From contig CAZAWR010000021.1 of the NCBI GenBank assembly GCA_964488865.1, positions 1 to 64,000 of the forward strand: a stretch of DNA of 64,000 nucleotides, in the 5' to 3' direction. The position numbers were made by a program, and so were the translations under genes. A model generated the notes under the pieces. It saw nothing but the letters and a program-made list of their open reading frames with translations, did not search any database and was not told the origin of the DNA. Numbering within the stretch: position 1 is the first letter of the stretch; each line of letters opens with the position of its first letter. Shown piece by piece: positions 24,540 to 33,500 of the stretch. The DNA comes from MWCO01 sp964488865. Its GTDB lineage: Bacteria; Myxococcota_A; Polyangia; Polyangiales; Polyangiaceae.

Positions 24540-25802
24540 TCAGCCGCCGGCGGACGCGCTGCCCTCGGCAGACGCGCTGGCCTGGACGTTCACGGACACG
24601 TCGACGTTGGCCTGGATGCTGGCCGCGGCGTCGAAGGCACCCTTGAACGGAGCGGTGAGGCAGGCACCGACCTTGGCGGTCATGGCCGGGCCACCCTTGG
24701 CCATGCCGGTGAGACCACCCTGAACGCCTTCGAGGACGCCCTTCACGGAGCCGGCGACCTTGACGACCTTGTCCTTCATGCCGATGGCGACCTTGAGGAT
24801 CGCGGGCAGGTTGGCTTCGATCGCGGCCTTCAGCTTGGTGGCGGCCTCGACGTCAGCGGCGCCCTTGGCGACGAAGGTCACGGAGGCGGGGGTGCACTCG
24901 AGCTTGCCGGACACCTTGGCATCGCACTCGGCGCTGCAGTCGGCGGACATTTCCGGGGGCTTGACCTCGCCGGTGCACTTGGGGGCTTCGAACTCGACGG
25001 AGCAGGTGCCCGTGCAGGTGCCTTCGCACTTCGCGCCGGCCTTGAGCTCGCAATTGCCCTTGCAGCTGCCGGTGCACTCGCCCTTGCCGCCGCCTTCGCA
25101 CTTGCCTTCGCACTTGCCAGCGCATTGGCCCTTGCTGTCCTTGCCGTCGCACTTGCCGTCGCACTTGCCTTCGCAGGTGCCCTTGAAGCCTGCTTCGCAG
25201 CCACCTTCGCAGGTGCCGCCGCAGGTGCCGCCAGCGCTCATCTCGCAGGCGCCGGAGCACTCCGCCCCGCAGGCGCCGGAGAGCTCGCCGCCCTCGCAGG
25301 AGACCTTCGCGCTGCCAGGCTCGATGGTCGCATCGCAGGAGGCGGCGCAGTCGGCCATCGCGCTCATCGACGCCGCGCACTTCGGCGGAACGATCGCGAG
25401 CTTGAACGAGCCGCCGGCCTTCGCCTTCAGATCACCGATGGCCTTCGCCGCAGCGGTGCACGCGGACACGGCGTCATCACCCTCGGGGGTCGCGCCCAGA
25501 TCGCTCGCGAGCTTGCCACAAGCGGCCTTGAGCTCGCCCTCGATCTCCGCCTGAAGCGCCTGCAGCTCGACGGACGCGTTCAATGCGCTCTTGACCTTGA
25601 GAGCCCCATCCGCCTCGAAACCGAACTCCTTGGCGAAGTCGATCTTCGCAATCGCCTCGACGTTGGCGAGGTCCGGGCAGTCACCGGGCAGGCCGGGGAC
25701 GCCGGGGATGCCGGGCATCCCGCCGCAGTTGAACAGGAAGGGGGCCGCAAATCCCGCGACCAGAACAGGCATCATTACGTTGCGCCAGCGATTCGACCTC
25801 AT
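24540..25802 (-). CDS. Cys-Gly repeat protein with an N-terminal signal peptide
   Basis: 420 aa; GGAGGAGG before ATG 25802. The signal peptide ends FLFNCGG, an atypical lipobox. After a Pro/Gly stretch (MPGIPGVPGLPGDC) a helical region follows to ~170. Residues ~190-300 contain about 25 Cys in C-x-G-x-C and C-x3-C steps (GTCGGTCEGGCEAG, EGKCDGKCDG), alternating with Glu/Lys/Asp. The C-terminal ~120 residues are helical and Ala/Val-rich, ending in SASAEGSASAGG. It resembles a family seen in Sorangium-type genomes; function unknown. Metal or disulfide clustering is possible. Confidence 0.65.
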   Translation of the reverse strand: MRSNRWRNVMMPVLVAGFAAPFLFNCGGMPGIPGVPGLPGDCPDLANVEAIAKIDFAKEFGFEADGALKVKSALNASVELQALQAEIEGELKAACGKLASDLGATPEGDDAVSACTAAAKAIGDLKAKAGGSFKLAIVPPKCAASMSAMADCAASCDATIEPGSAKVSCEGGELSGACGAECSGACEMSAGGTCGGTCEGGCEAGFKGTCEGKCDGKCDGKDSKGQCAGKCEGKCEGGGKGECTGSCKGNCELKAGAKCEGTCTGTCSVEFEAPKCTGEVKPPEMSADCSAECDAKVSGKLECTPASVTFVAKGAADVEAATKLKAAIEANLPAILKVAIGMKDKVVKVAGSVKGVLEGVQGGLTGMAKGGPAMTAKVGACLTAPFKGAFDAAASIQANVDVSVNVQASASAEGSASAGG

Positions 25803-26072
25803 TTGAAAACCTCCTCCGCGGGATGTCAGACACGAATCCACGCGCCAAGCATTATGGACGTTGCGAGAACCCTCTCCTCGCACGCCAGTCCACGTTTCAC
25901 CCTGGGTACAAGTACCTCTTCGGTGAGCCATTGAACCCACCGGGCCGCCGGTATCGCACCGAACCAGGTCGCTTGTCCAGTGGCAAGGTTGGGAAAAATT
26001 CAGGGCGGTCATCAATGCAACCGGACATCCGTGCGGAAGCGCGAGTCATGCACGATTGGTCCGAGTCGATCG
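25803..26072. other. 270-bp intergenic stretch
   Basis: No gene seen. A TGCGAG...CTCGCA inverted repeat (25862-25882) lies close to CATAAT on the minus strand (25849-25854), a possible -10 for the Cys-Gly repeat gene; no matching -35 was found. Confidence 0.4.
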
Positions 26073-28163
26073 CTAAGGGACCATGTACCGAGGCGTGCCG
26101 TCCACCTCAGTCCCCGTGCCGCATCGGATCATCACGGATTGCCCCGGCGCCAACCACGAAGTCCCACGCAGGCCTTGGGGCCCCGGCTTCGTTCCCACAC
26201 GCACGAAGTGGTGCCGGTTGCACCCGATCTGGATCCACTCGCCCGTCTCCGCCAGCGGGACACCGCTCACATAGACGGTCCCTTCGGGCGGCGCCTTCAC
26301 CAGCAAGGCGCCGAGATACCTGGGCATGTTCTCGGGCATCGGCACCCAGCGCGCTCCCGGGTCGCTCGCCGACGTGGCGGTCGCCACCGGCTCCACGGAT
26401 GCACGGGGCGCCGCAGAGGCAACGGGCGCGACAGGGGGCGCCGTGGCCACAGCCACCGGCTCCACTCGCGGAGACACCGAACCCGACGCGACCGGAACCA
26501 ACGCCACGCTGGCCGCCGGACGTACCGCGTCGCCTCGGCTCGTGAGCGCCCTCGCGAGAAACCAACCCCCTACCCCAAGCCCCACGAAGGCCACCAAACC
26601 CACCGCACCTGCAAGCATCCACGTCCCGCGCTGCGTCGGATCCAACCCCCGGCGCGTGATCACCGTCGTGTCCCCGGTCGGTGCCTCCACCGCCTCCATC
26701 GTCACCGGCGCCTGCGCCTTCGCCGCCGTTTCAGCGCGCTCCGCTGCCCTCCCCGGCGCAGCCACCCGGTGCGACGCACGCTCCGGAACACGCTCCGGCG
26801 CACTCTCCACCCCCGGCGGCCGCTTGAGCGTCGAAACGAAGGAGGACACCTCCTCGTCCATCGGCGGAGGAGGCATGGCATCATACGACGGAGCCGCCGA
26901 GCGAACAGGCTCCTTCATCAGCGAAGGCGCAAGCGCGGGTGCGAGACCGAGCAGCGTCTTCTTGGGCACCTTGCCCGGCTGCTCGGCCGCTTCCTCCTCG
27001 GGAGCCATCGCGGGCGCGGGGTAGGATGAAGCACGCAGCGAAGGGGCACGGCGCGAAGACCTCGGCGTCTCGCCCTCCTCTCGCTCACTCGGCCGCCCCG
27101 TCACACGCGTCGCCAACCCAGGGAAACGCGACGGAAGGGCCCGCGGCTGTTGCGACGGAGCGGGCTGCGGGGGCTGGCTCGCGCGCGGCGCGGAGGAGGC
27201 TCGCGGCGCAGGTGCGGCACGGACGTTCGCGTTGCGAAGCTGCACCAGACGCTCGCGAAGCTCCTTCTTGCCCGCCTCCACGTCCACGACCTTCTCGAGC
27301 CAGCGTTCCACCTCACGGCAACGAATCGTTCGCTTGTTGGCCGACGGCACCAGACACGCATCGATGGCCGCTGCCACCTCACGCGGGATGTCACGCCGCA
27401 GCGAAGCGATCGGGTCGAAACGACGCCCCGCGATCAGCTTGAGCAACTCTGCACCGTGCCCAACGTCACCCGGCGGACGCACGGACCTGCCCGAGAGCAT
27501 CTCCCAAACCACAAGCCCCGCCGCGTACACATCCACCCGCTCGGTGATTCTCTCCCCCGCCGCCTGCTCCGGGGCCATGTACGCGGGCGTCCCCTTCACA
27601 AACCCGATCGCCGTGGTACCAGCCGTTCCCGCGATCTTCGCGATCCCAAACCCCGCAAGCCGCACGTGCGCGTCGTGCGACACGATCAGGTGCGCAGGCT
27701 GCACGTCGCGATGAATGACCGGCGTCCGCCTCCCCTTCTCGTCGACCAACGCATGAGCATGCGCCAGCGCCCCGAAGAGCCGGTGCGAGAGGTACCACAC
27801 CGCCGCATCCGGAACCCGCTGCCGACGACGACGGAAGTGCGAGAGCAAGCGCGCGAGCGACACACCCGCGAAGTGCTCGAACACAAGCACCAGGTTGTCC
27901 CCATGCTCGAAGAAGTCGAACATCCGCACCACCGCAGGGTGGTTGAGCGTCGAGCAGATCCTCGCCTCGTGAGCTAGCTCCTCCGCCAACCCCGGGTCCC
28001 CGCTCGCACCAGGGCTCGGAACCAGCTTCAGCACGCAGTCCCGCTGAAACCCCATCGGGCCATCGTGCTGCCCGAGGTACAGGTCCGCACCACGTCGTGA
28101 CGCCAACCGGCGCACGATCCGGTAGGGACCAATCGAATCAGGTAGCGGGTCGCGCGGAAACAT
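26073..28163 (-). CDS. Transmembrane Ser/Thr pseudokinase
   Basis: 696 aa from ATG 28163 (weak ribosome site; a GTG at 28202 is an alternative). The kinase fold covers residues ~10-275: ATP-anchoring Lys46 and Glu66 are present and the APE motif (197-199) is intact. The glycine loop is replaced by LASRRGADLYLG, the catalytic loop reads H-R-D-V-Q-P-A-H instead of HRDxKPxN (Q155, H158), and DFG is G-F-G (171-173), removing the Mg-binding Asp and Asn. Phosphotransfer is unlikely. A disordered Pro/Ala/Arg-rich linker follows, one membrane segment at ~515-538 and an extracytoplasmic C-terminal domain with several Cys (IGCNRHHFVRV, MIRCGTG). Likely a sensor or scaffold. Confidence 0.85.
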   Translation of the reverse strand: MFPRDPLPDSIGPYRIVRRLASRRGADLYLGQHDGPMGFQRDCVLKLVPSPGASGDPGLAEELAHEARICSTLNHPAVVRMFDFFEHGDNLVLVFEHFAGVSLARLLSHFRRRRQRVPDAAVWYLSHRLFGALAHAHALVDEKGRRTPVIHRDVQPAHLIVSHDAHVRLAGFGIAKIAGTAGTTAIGFVKGTPAYMAPEQAAGERITERVDVYAAGLVVWEMLSGRSVRPPGDVGHGAELLKLIAGRRFDPIASLRRDIPREVAAAIDACLVPSANKRTIRCREVERWLEKVVDVEAGKKELRERLVQLRNANVRAAPAPRASSAPRASQPPQPAPSQQPRALPSRFPGLATRVTGRPSEREEGETPRSSRRAPSLRASSYPAPAMAPEEEAAEQPGKVPKKTLLGLAPALAPSLMKEPVRSAAPSYDAMPPPPMDEEVSSFVSTLKRPPGVESAPERVPERASHRVAAPGRAAERAETAAKAQAPVTMEAVEAPTGDTTVITRRGLDPTQRGTWMLAGAVGLVAFVGLGVGGWFLARALTSRGDAVRPAASVALVPVASGSVSPRVEPVAVATAPPVAPVASAAPRASVEPVATATSASDPGARWVPMPENMPRYLGALLVKAPPEGTVYVSGVPLAETGEWIQIGCNRHHFVRVGTKPGPQGLRGTSWLAPGQSVMIRCGTGTEVDGTPRYMVP

Positions 28164-28413
28164 CAGCGTTCGTAGCTTATTCCGGTCTGCTCCGAAAATC
28201 ACTTTTCCTGAGCCCGTCTGGCTCGGGACCCAACGCCCGCCCTCCGACCGCTCGAGGAAACCTCTCGCGAACGAGAACGACGTCTGCCACCGAATACTAT
28301 CCGTTCGGCCGCGAAGAGGGCCATATCCTGACGAAGAGATTCTCGGTGGGCCGCCTTTTTCCGGGGACGGTCGGCCAGCCCCGCGTGAGCAGACTGCGGA
28401 TTTTTTCCGCCGC

Positions 28414-31400
28414 CTACAAGCCTTCCCCGTCGGGGTTCCAGGGCTTGGGCGCCGGCGGGGGGATCTCGTCCGCCAAGGGGACGACCACGAAGCCTTCGAG
28501 GACCAGACCGCGGTCCGGCACCAACATCACGTGCAGCGGCGCACCACCGGAAGCGCCAAAGCCTTCTCCGAGCGACGCGTGGACTTCGGACGCCTGCCCG
28601 GGCGGTACCTCGAGCGTCACGGTCGCCTTCGGATCCAACCGCGGCAGCCTCGCTCCGCCTTCCACGCGACCGAATCGCACGCTTGCACCCGCTCCCTGCG
28701 CTTTCGCGCGCAGGATCACGCGGAAGCCCTTTCCGTTTCCCCCCTTGGGAACCACGATTCGAAAGTCCGCCCCCTCGGGTCCCGCCTTCGCGAGCCGCAC
28801 GAGCGCCTTGTCGTCCGGTCCCCCGAGCGCGTCGAGGATCTTCGCCTCGAGCGCCACCCCCACCCCGCCTTCGAGCGGGTCCGGCACGCCGAGAAACCGC
28901 GCGAGCGGCGGCGCCATTTCCCGCGACGCGCCGAGCGCCACCAACGACCGGGCCAGCACCAGCCGGGCATGCAGGTACCGCTCCTCCGAAAAGAACCGCA
29001 GCAGCGGGATACGTGCGTAAGGGTCCTTGATGTCCGCCAGCGCCACGGCCAGCGTGGGACGCAATTGCTCGTTGTCCAGCCACCGCGTCAGAGGAACCAC
29101 CGCCGTCTTCGCGCCCACCTTCGCCAACGCCTTCGCAATCTCCTTGCGGCGCTCCACCGACGGGTCCTCCGACCCCCACCACTCCATCAGGACGGCCTCC
29201 CCACGCCCATCGCCCGACTCGGCCAGCGCAAGGGCCGCAAGACGCTTCCACGACGCGTCCTCCTGCTGCAAGAGCTCGAGGGTCAACGGGGCCCCGTGCC
29301 CTAGCCGCGTGAGAGCCAACGCGCACCACCGCTTCACCTCCACGTCCTCGTCCCGCGACACCGCCAACCCCAGAGCCGGCGCCGTCTCCTTGCGCGCAAG
29401 CTGAAACAACACCTCGCCGGCCTTTCGACGGATCACCACGTCCGCATCGTCGAGCAACCCCGCCACGTCCTGGGCGGCGTCGGCATCGCCTGCCATGCCC
29501 CGTATCAACGGCGCGGGCAGATCCTTTCCCTCGGCTCGCGACCCCGCCCTCTCGTACGTCCCGTGCGAGGCCTCCACCGTGCGCAGGCGCTGCCTCATCC
29601 GCGAGAAGCGCTCCGGCTCGTGGACGGACGCGTCGCGAAGCTGCTGCGGGTCGTGGTCCAGATCGAACAGAGAGCACGCATCGATCTTGCGCTCGCACAC
29701 CAGACGCCACGCCCCCTCCGCAAGGAGCATCTGATCGTGCGTTTCGGAGAACGCAAACCCATCGCCTTGTCCTCGGCCGGTCATCCACGCCCCCAGGTCG
29801 ATTCCTCGAACCCTGGGCCGGCGCGGCACATCCATCGCCCGGAGGATCGTGGGCATCAGGTCGATCAGCTGGACCGGCACCGGCACGCGCCGCGGCGCAA
29901 GATCGCGAGCCACCACGATCAAAGGCACCCGCACCTGCTCCTCGTACACCGTGGTGCCATGATAGTACGACCCGTGCTCCCCAAACGCCTCGCCGTGGTC
30001 CGCGGTGATGATCACCACCGTGTCCGGACGACGCGCCAGCACCGTACTCACGAGCTGCCCCAACACCGCGTCCACGGCGGCAATCTCCCCATCGTATCGA
30101 TCCGTCGCACGCGGCCCGAAGTCGAAGCCAGCTGGAGGCGCGTACGGTTCGTGCGGCTCGAAGAAGTGCGCCCATAGGAAGAACCGGTGGTCCCCCGCCA
30201 CCGTGTCGAGGTAGTCGACCACCTGGTCCGTTCGCAACGCCGCCTCCGCGTACTCCAGCTTGCGGTACTCGAAGTCGAGACCCGTCGCCTTCGCCCACGC
30301 GAACCGCTCCTCGTCGACGGCGAACAACGAGGGCGGATAGAACGCCGCCGTGCGATACCCATAGGTTCGAAGAAGCCCTGGCAGTGTGTCCGAGTCCTGC
30401 CCCGTGCCCTGCATCAACAGCGGGCGGATGTACTTGCCCGTGAGCAGCGAAGTCATCGCGTAGGACGTGTGCGGCATGACCGTGTAGGCGCGCTCGAACA
30501 CGACACCCCGCGCCGCAAGGGCGTCGATCTGCGGCGTGGTGGTGCGGGCGTAACCGTACGACCCCACACGGTCCGCACGCAGCGCGTCGACCGTGAGCAG
30601 AAGCAGGTCACGGTCGCGCCAGTCCACCCAGCGATCCTCTTGCCCGTCGGCAACCGCCATCTCGGCGTCCGCACGCTCGGGCGGCTGCCACCAAGCGGCA
30701 AGACGCAGCGCGTGCGCCAGCGTGGGCGCCTCGGTCAGGTACAGCAGGCGGACGTTGTCCCAGGACGTCAGAGCCTGCAAGGAATAGGGACTCGCGCCGA
30801 TCGCAAGCAGGGCCACGATCCCTGCGGCGCCGAGCAAGGCTCGACGGGACAACGCGTCCACGAGAGGCCGCCCCACCCACGCGAACAGGACCACCGCGAG
30901 CACCGACAGCGCGACATGAAACGCCGGATACAGCCTCGGGAGCACCAACTGGTTGACGATCTCCAGCCCCACGGTCACCACCGCGCACGACAGTGCGAAA
31001 CCTCGAGGGAAGCGTCGCCAGGTGCGGGCCGCCATCGGGACGAGCCACCACGCGGCCGCAGCAGCCGCCACCACCACGGCGGCAACGAATCCCGCGCGCA
31101 GGGCAAGCTGCTGGAAGTGCCTCCCGAACGTGACGCCATAGCCAAACGCACCCGCGCCGCACCCCACGAGCACCACCACCCCGATCCGACCCGACAGGCG
31201 ACCGCCGTCGATCAGCCGAGCCACCGCAACCGACACCACAACCAACGGCAGCGCGACAACGACGGCGAGGGGAAGGATCCCGATCAGGGCCGCGCGAAGC
31301 TCCCAGGGCCCAGTCAGGTGGGCATGGTGAAGGAGCGCCACGCCAACCGCCTCCAGCGCGAGCGCGGTCGCCACGGCGAGCACACCGGCCCCCGCCTCGC

Positions 31401-31464
31401 TGACGAAGCGAGCCAGGGTCCCACCGGATGACCCAGCGAGCTGCGGAGGGGACGTGGATGACAT
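28414..31464 (-). CDS. Membrane alkaline-phosphatase-superfamily (sulfatase-like) protein with HEAT repeats
   Basis: 1016 aa. Residues ~20-260 hold six or more membrane helices. The hydrolase domain (~285-560) has the metal site LLTVDALRADR, the nucleophile region HTSYAMTSLLTG, FFEPHEPY and the ITADHGEAFGEHG signature. In sulfatases the nucleophile motif is C/S-x-P-x-R; here Cys is replaced by Thr and Arg by Met, so formylglycine activation is excluded and a Thr nucleophile, as in phosphoglycerol transferases, is more likely. From ~640 to 890 are HEAT/armadillo-type helical repeats (VIRRKAGEVLFQLAR, WKRLAALALAESG). The architecture is common in Myxococcota. Substrate unknown. Confidence 0.82.
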   Translation of the reverse strand: MSSTSPPQLAGSSGGTLARFVSEAGAGVLAVATALALEAVGVALLHHAHLTGPWELRAALIGILPLAVVVALPLVVVSVAVARLIDGGRLSGRIGVVVLVGCGAGAFGYGVTFGRHFQQLALRAGFVAAVVVAAAAAAWWLVPMAARTWRRFPRGFALSCAVVTVGLEIVNQLVLPRLYPAFHVALSVLAVVLFAWVGRPLVDALSRRALLGAAGIVALLAIGASPYSLQALTSWDNVRLLYLTEAPTLAHALRLAAWWQPPERADAEMAVADGQEDRWVDWRDRDLLLLTVDALRADRVGSYGYARTTTPQIDALAARGVVFERAYTVMPHTSYAMTSLLTGKYIRPLLMQGTGQDSDTLPGLLRTYGYRTAAFYPPSLFAVDEERFAWAKATGLDFEYRKLEYAEAALRTDQVVDYLDTVAGDHRFFLWAHFFEPHEPYAPPAGFDFGPRATDRYDGEIAAVDAVLGQLVSTVLARRPDTVVIITADHGEAFGEHGSYYHGTTVYEEQVRVPLIVVARDLAPRRVPVPVQLIDLMPTILRAMDVPRRPRVRGIDLGAWMTGRGQGDGFAFSETHDQMLLAEGAWRLVCERKIDACSLFDLDHDPQQLRDASVHEPERFSRMRQRLRTVEASHGTYERAGSRAEGKDLPAPLIRGMAGDADAAQDVAGLLDDADVVIRRKAGEVLFQLARKETAPALGLAVSRDEDVEVKRWCALALTRLGHGAPLTLELLQQEDASWKRLAALALAESGDGRGEAVLMEWWGSEDPSVERRKEIAKALAKVGAKTAVVPLTRWLDNEQLRPTLAVALADIKDPYARIPLLRFFSEERYLHARLVLARSLVALGASREMAPPLARFLGVPDPLEGGVGVALEAKILDALGGPDDKALVRLAKAGPEGADFRIVVPKGGNGKGFRVILRAKAQGAGASVRFGRVEGGARLPRLDPKATVTLEVPPGQASEVHASLGEGFGASGGAPLHVMLVPDRGLVLEGFVVVPLADEIPPPAPKPWNPDGEGL

Positions 31465-31494
31465 GAGCTCCGGCGCGAAGCCACCGCGTCGCGG

Positions 31495-31968
31495 CTATCG
31501 GTAGGTAACCTCGGCCACTTCGAGGACTCGCTGGCCACCGGGGGTTCGCACCGTGACCTCGTCCCCAGGCTCCTTGCCCATGAGCGCGCGGGCGATCGGC
31601 GACGTGACCGAAATGCGGTTCTGCTCGACGTCGGACTCGTCGGCCCCGACGATCTGATAGGTCAGCTCCTTGTCCGCCTCCACGTCGAGGACGGTCACAG
31701 TGGCGCCAAACGCGATCCGGGTCCCGGAGAGCTTGGTGGGGTCGATGACCTCGGCGCGGGAAATCTTGTCCTCGAGCTCCTTGATCCGCGCTTCGACCAT
31801 GCCCTGCCGCTCCTTGGCAGCATGGTACTCGGCGTTCTCGGACAGGTCCCCCATCTCGATGGCCGCTCCGATGTCCTTGCTGATGCGAGGCCGCTCCACG
31901 TCCCGCAAGTGCTTGAGCTCCTCGCGCAGCTTGACGTGCCCTGCGGGCGTCATCGGGACTCGTTCCAT
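31495..31968 (-). CDS. greA: Transcription elongation factor GreA
   Basis: 157 aa; ATG 31968 with AGGAGG 9 bases upstream. N-terminal coiled coil with MTPAGHVKLREELKHLRDV (in part), the tip residues in EMGDLSENAEYHAAKE, where the acidic D/E pair acts in RNA polymerase's active site, and the C-terminal domain ISVTSPIARALMGKEPGDEV. It rescues backtracked RNA polymerase by stimulating transcript cleavage. Full length, 30 bases before the sulfatase-like gene. Confidence 0.96.
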   Translation of the reverse strand: MERVPMTPAGHVKLREELKHLRDVERPRISKDIGAAIEMGDLSENAEYHAAKERQGMVEARIKELEDKISRAEVIDPTKLSGTRIAFGATVTVLDVEADKELTYQIVGADESDVEQNRISVTSPIARALMGKEPGDEVTVRTPGGQRVLEVAEVTYR

Positions 31969-32048
31969 GATTCGGATCCTCCTGGCGCGGTCGTGACGCT
32001 CGGGCGTGACAGCCCCTGATCGCACGACGCTTCGGTTGCTGTGGTTCC

Positions 32049-32396
32049 TTACGCGTGGTCGGGAGATGGCACGGCCGGGGAGACGGGAGGCTTGCAGATC
32101 GGGCACTGGCAGATCATGCGCAAGTACTCGTAGTTGTAGATACCCGTGCTGTGACTGTCGCCCCAGGTGATCGTGATCGCATAGTTGCCCACGGTCGAGA
32201 GGTCCCGGAGCTCCGTGTTGCCCCCCTCCCGAAACTTGATTTCCCCCGAGTGGCCCTGACACTCCGCGCAAGGACAGTACCCGCGCAGGATGTCGTTCGG
32301 GTACACCCCCATGTGGCCGTCGGACCATTCGATCTGCATGACGGTAGCCCCATGGGGAGCCTTGATCTTGACGGGGTGCGGAACCTTGGGTGCCAT
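32049..32396 (-). CDS. DUF971 protein with two CxCxxC clusters
   Basis: 115 aa. The DUF971 fold (gamma-butyrobetaine hydroxylase N-terminal-like) is visible as IEWSDGHMGVYPNDILRGYCPCAEC, in parts, GNYAITITWGDSHSTGIYNYEYLR. The first CPCAEC is typical of the family and binds zinc or an iron-sulfur cluster in some members; a second ICQCPIC cluster near the C-terminus is extra. Small DUF971 proteins often lie near Fe-S or sulfur metabolism genes, which are absent here. It is 80 bases before greA on the same strand. Confidence 0.8.
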   Translation of the reverse strand: MAPKVPHPVKIKAPHGATVMQIEWSDGHMGVYPNDILRGYCPCAECQGHSGEIKFREGGNTELRDLSTVGNYAITITWGDSHSTGIYNYEYLRMICQCPICKPPVSPAVPSPDHA

Positions 32397-32663
32397 CGCG
32401 GCGGGATCATGGTCCTTTGGGCGCGCATTGCAAGGCCCAAGCGCCGCCTCGCCCCTGATCCGGAGCGAAGCGACGGATTGAGGCAGCAACCTCTGGATCC
32501 TGCTCGACGAACGGCAGGGCGGCCTGCGATCAACAAGGTAGGTCGTGCGTGAGAGGGCTCCTTCCCCCCGACTGTTCGCGACTGTTCGGGGGAAGGCTGG
32601 GATGGGAATTGCCTCCGGATCTGGGTCGCGATTCACCCATGGTCCCGGGCGAGGCGACGCGCT

Positions 32664-33485
32664 ATGGGCGCAGACATGGTACTTCGCATCGGTGTCATCA
32701 CGGATCTGCACTTCGGCCCCCGCATCCTCTTCCATGGTCGCCTGCGCAAGATGAGCGACCTCGCCCCGGAACTCACCGCCGCCTTCGTCCGCCGCATGAA
32801 CGAAGACGTCCACCCCGACCTCGCCCTCACCCTCGGCGACGTCGTCGAAGACGAATCCGTCGAACTCGACCGACAACGCTACCGGCAGGCCCTGCACGTC
32901 CTCTCCGATCTGAAGGCGCCCGTGCGACACGTCGTCGGCAACCATGACACCATCCACCAGACGGACGACATGGTCCGGGAAGCGTGGGGTCACACGGGCG
33001 AGCTGTTCTACAGCTTCGACTTCCAGGGCTATCACTTCTCCGTGCTGCGCACGATCGAGCGCGCCCACGTGGATGCCCGGATTGATCCCGAGCAAATCGA
33101 ATGGCTGCGGGAAGACCTGGCGCAGACCCGCTTGCCCAGCGTGGTGGCCATGCACCATGCGGCGGCGGAACAGGATCTGCGAGGAAACCCGTGGTTCGAG
33201 AAGGCTCCCGAGGTCGCGCTCGTGAAGGGACGCGAATCGCTCCGACGCACGATCGCGGCGAGCGGAAAGGTGCGCCTCGTGCTCAACGGACACCTTCACT
33301 GGAGTCACGTCGGCATCCACGACACCATCCCCTACGTGACCATCCAGAGCCTCACCGAGAACTTGGAGCCGGATGCCCCAGGACGGGTGGCCTCCGCATG
33401 GGCGGTCGTAGAGCTATCCGAACACCACATCGTCGTGCGCACCGAAGGGGGCGCCCCCAACGTCTTCGAGTACCGAACCTCGTAG
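32664..33485 (+). CDS. Calcineurin-like metallophosphoesterase
   Basis: 273 aa. All five metal motifs are in order: D-L-H (ITDLHFG), G-D (LTLGDVVED), GNHD (VVGNHDT), H (VVAMHHA) and GHxH (LNGHLHWSH). It would hydrolyse phosphodiesters or monoesters with a di-metal centre in the cytosol; no signal peptide. The family members closest in layout act on cyclic nucleotides or are unassigned. Start 32664 is used; ATG 32676 is possible. It converges with the C39-like gene, 15 bases apart. Confidence 0.85.
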   Translation: MGADMVLRIGVITDLHFGPRILFHGRLRKMSDLAPELTAAFVRRMNEDVHPDLALTLGDVVEDESVELDRQRYRQALHVLSDLKAPVRHVVGNHDTIHQTDDMVREAWGHTGELFYSFDFQGYHFSVLRTIERAHVDARIDPEQIEWLREDLAQTRLPSVVAMHHAAAEQDLRGNPWFEKAPEVALVKGRESLRRTIAASGKVRLVLNGHLHWSHVGIHDTIPYVTIQSLTENLEPDAPGRVASAWAVVELSEHHIVVRTEGGAPNVFEYRTS

Positions 33486-33500
33486 TCGGCGTCTCCCCGG

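Noticed and set aside
22598..24646. 682-codon plus-strand frame
   Set aside because: It is the antisense shadow of the PAS-GGDEF and PA14 genes, which have clear domains and starts.
24144..25934. 596-codon plus-strand Ala/Leu/Gly-rich frame
   Set aside because: It lies antisense to the Cys-Gly repeat protein, and its composition follows from the repeated codons.
26073..28163. Active PknB-type kinase
   Set aside because: The catalytic-loop Lys and Asn and the DFG Asp are replaced.
28199..30298. 699-codon minus-strand frame inside the sulfatase/HEAT gene
   Set aside because: It overlaps the convincing 1016-aa protein in another frame and is only Gly/Arg/Ala-rich.
28414..31464. Formylglycine-dependent sulfatase
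   Set aside because: The C/S-x-P-x-R motif is absent: Thr and Met occupy the key positions.
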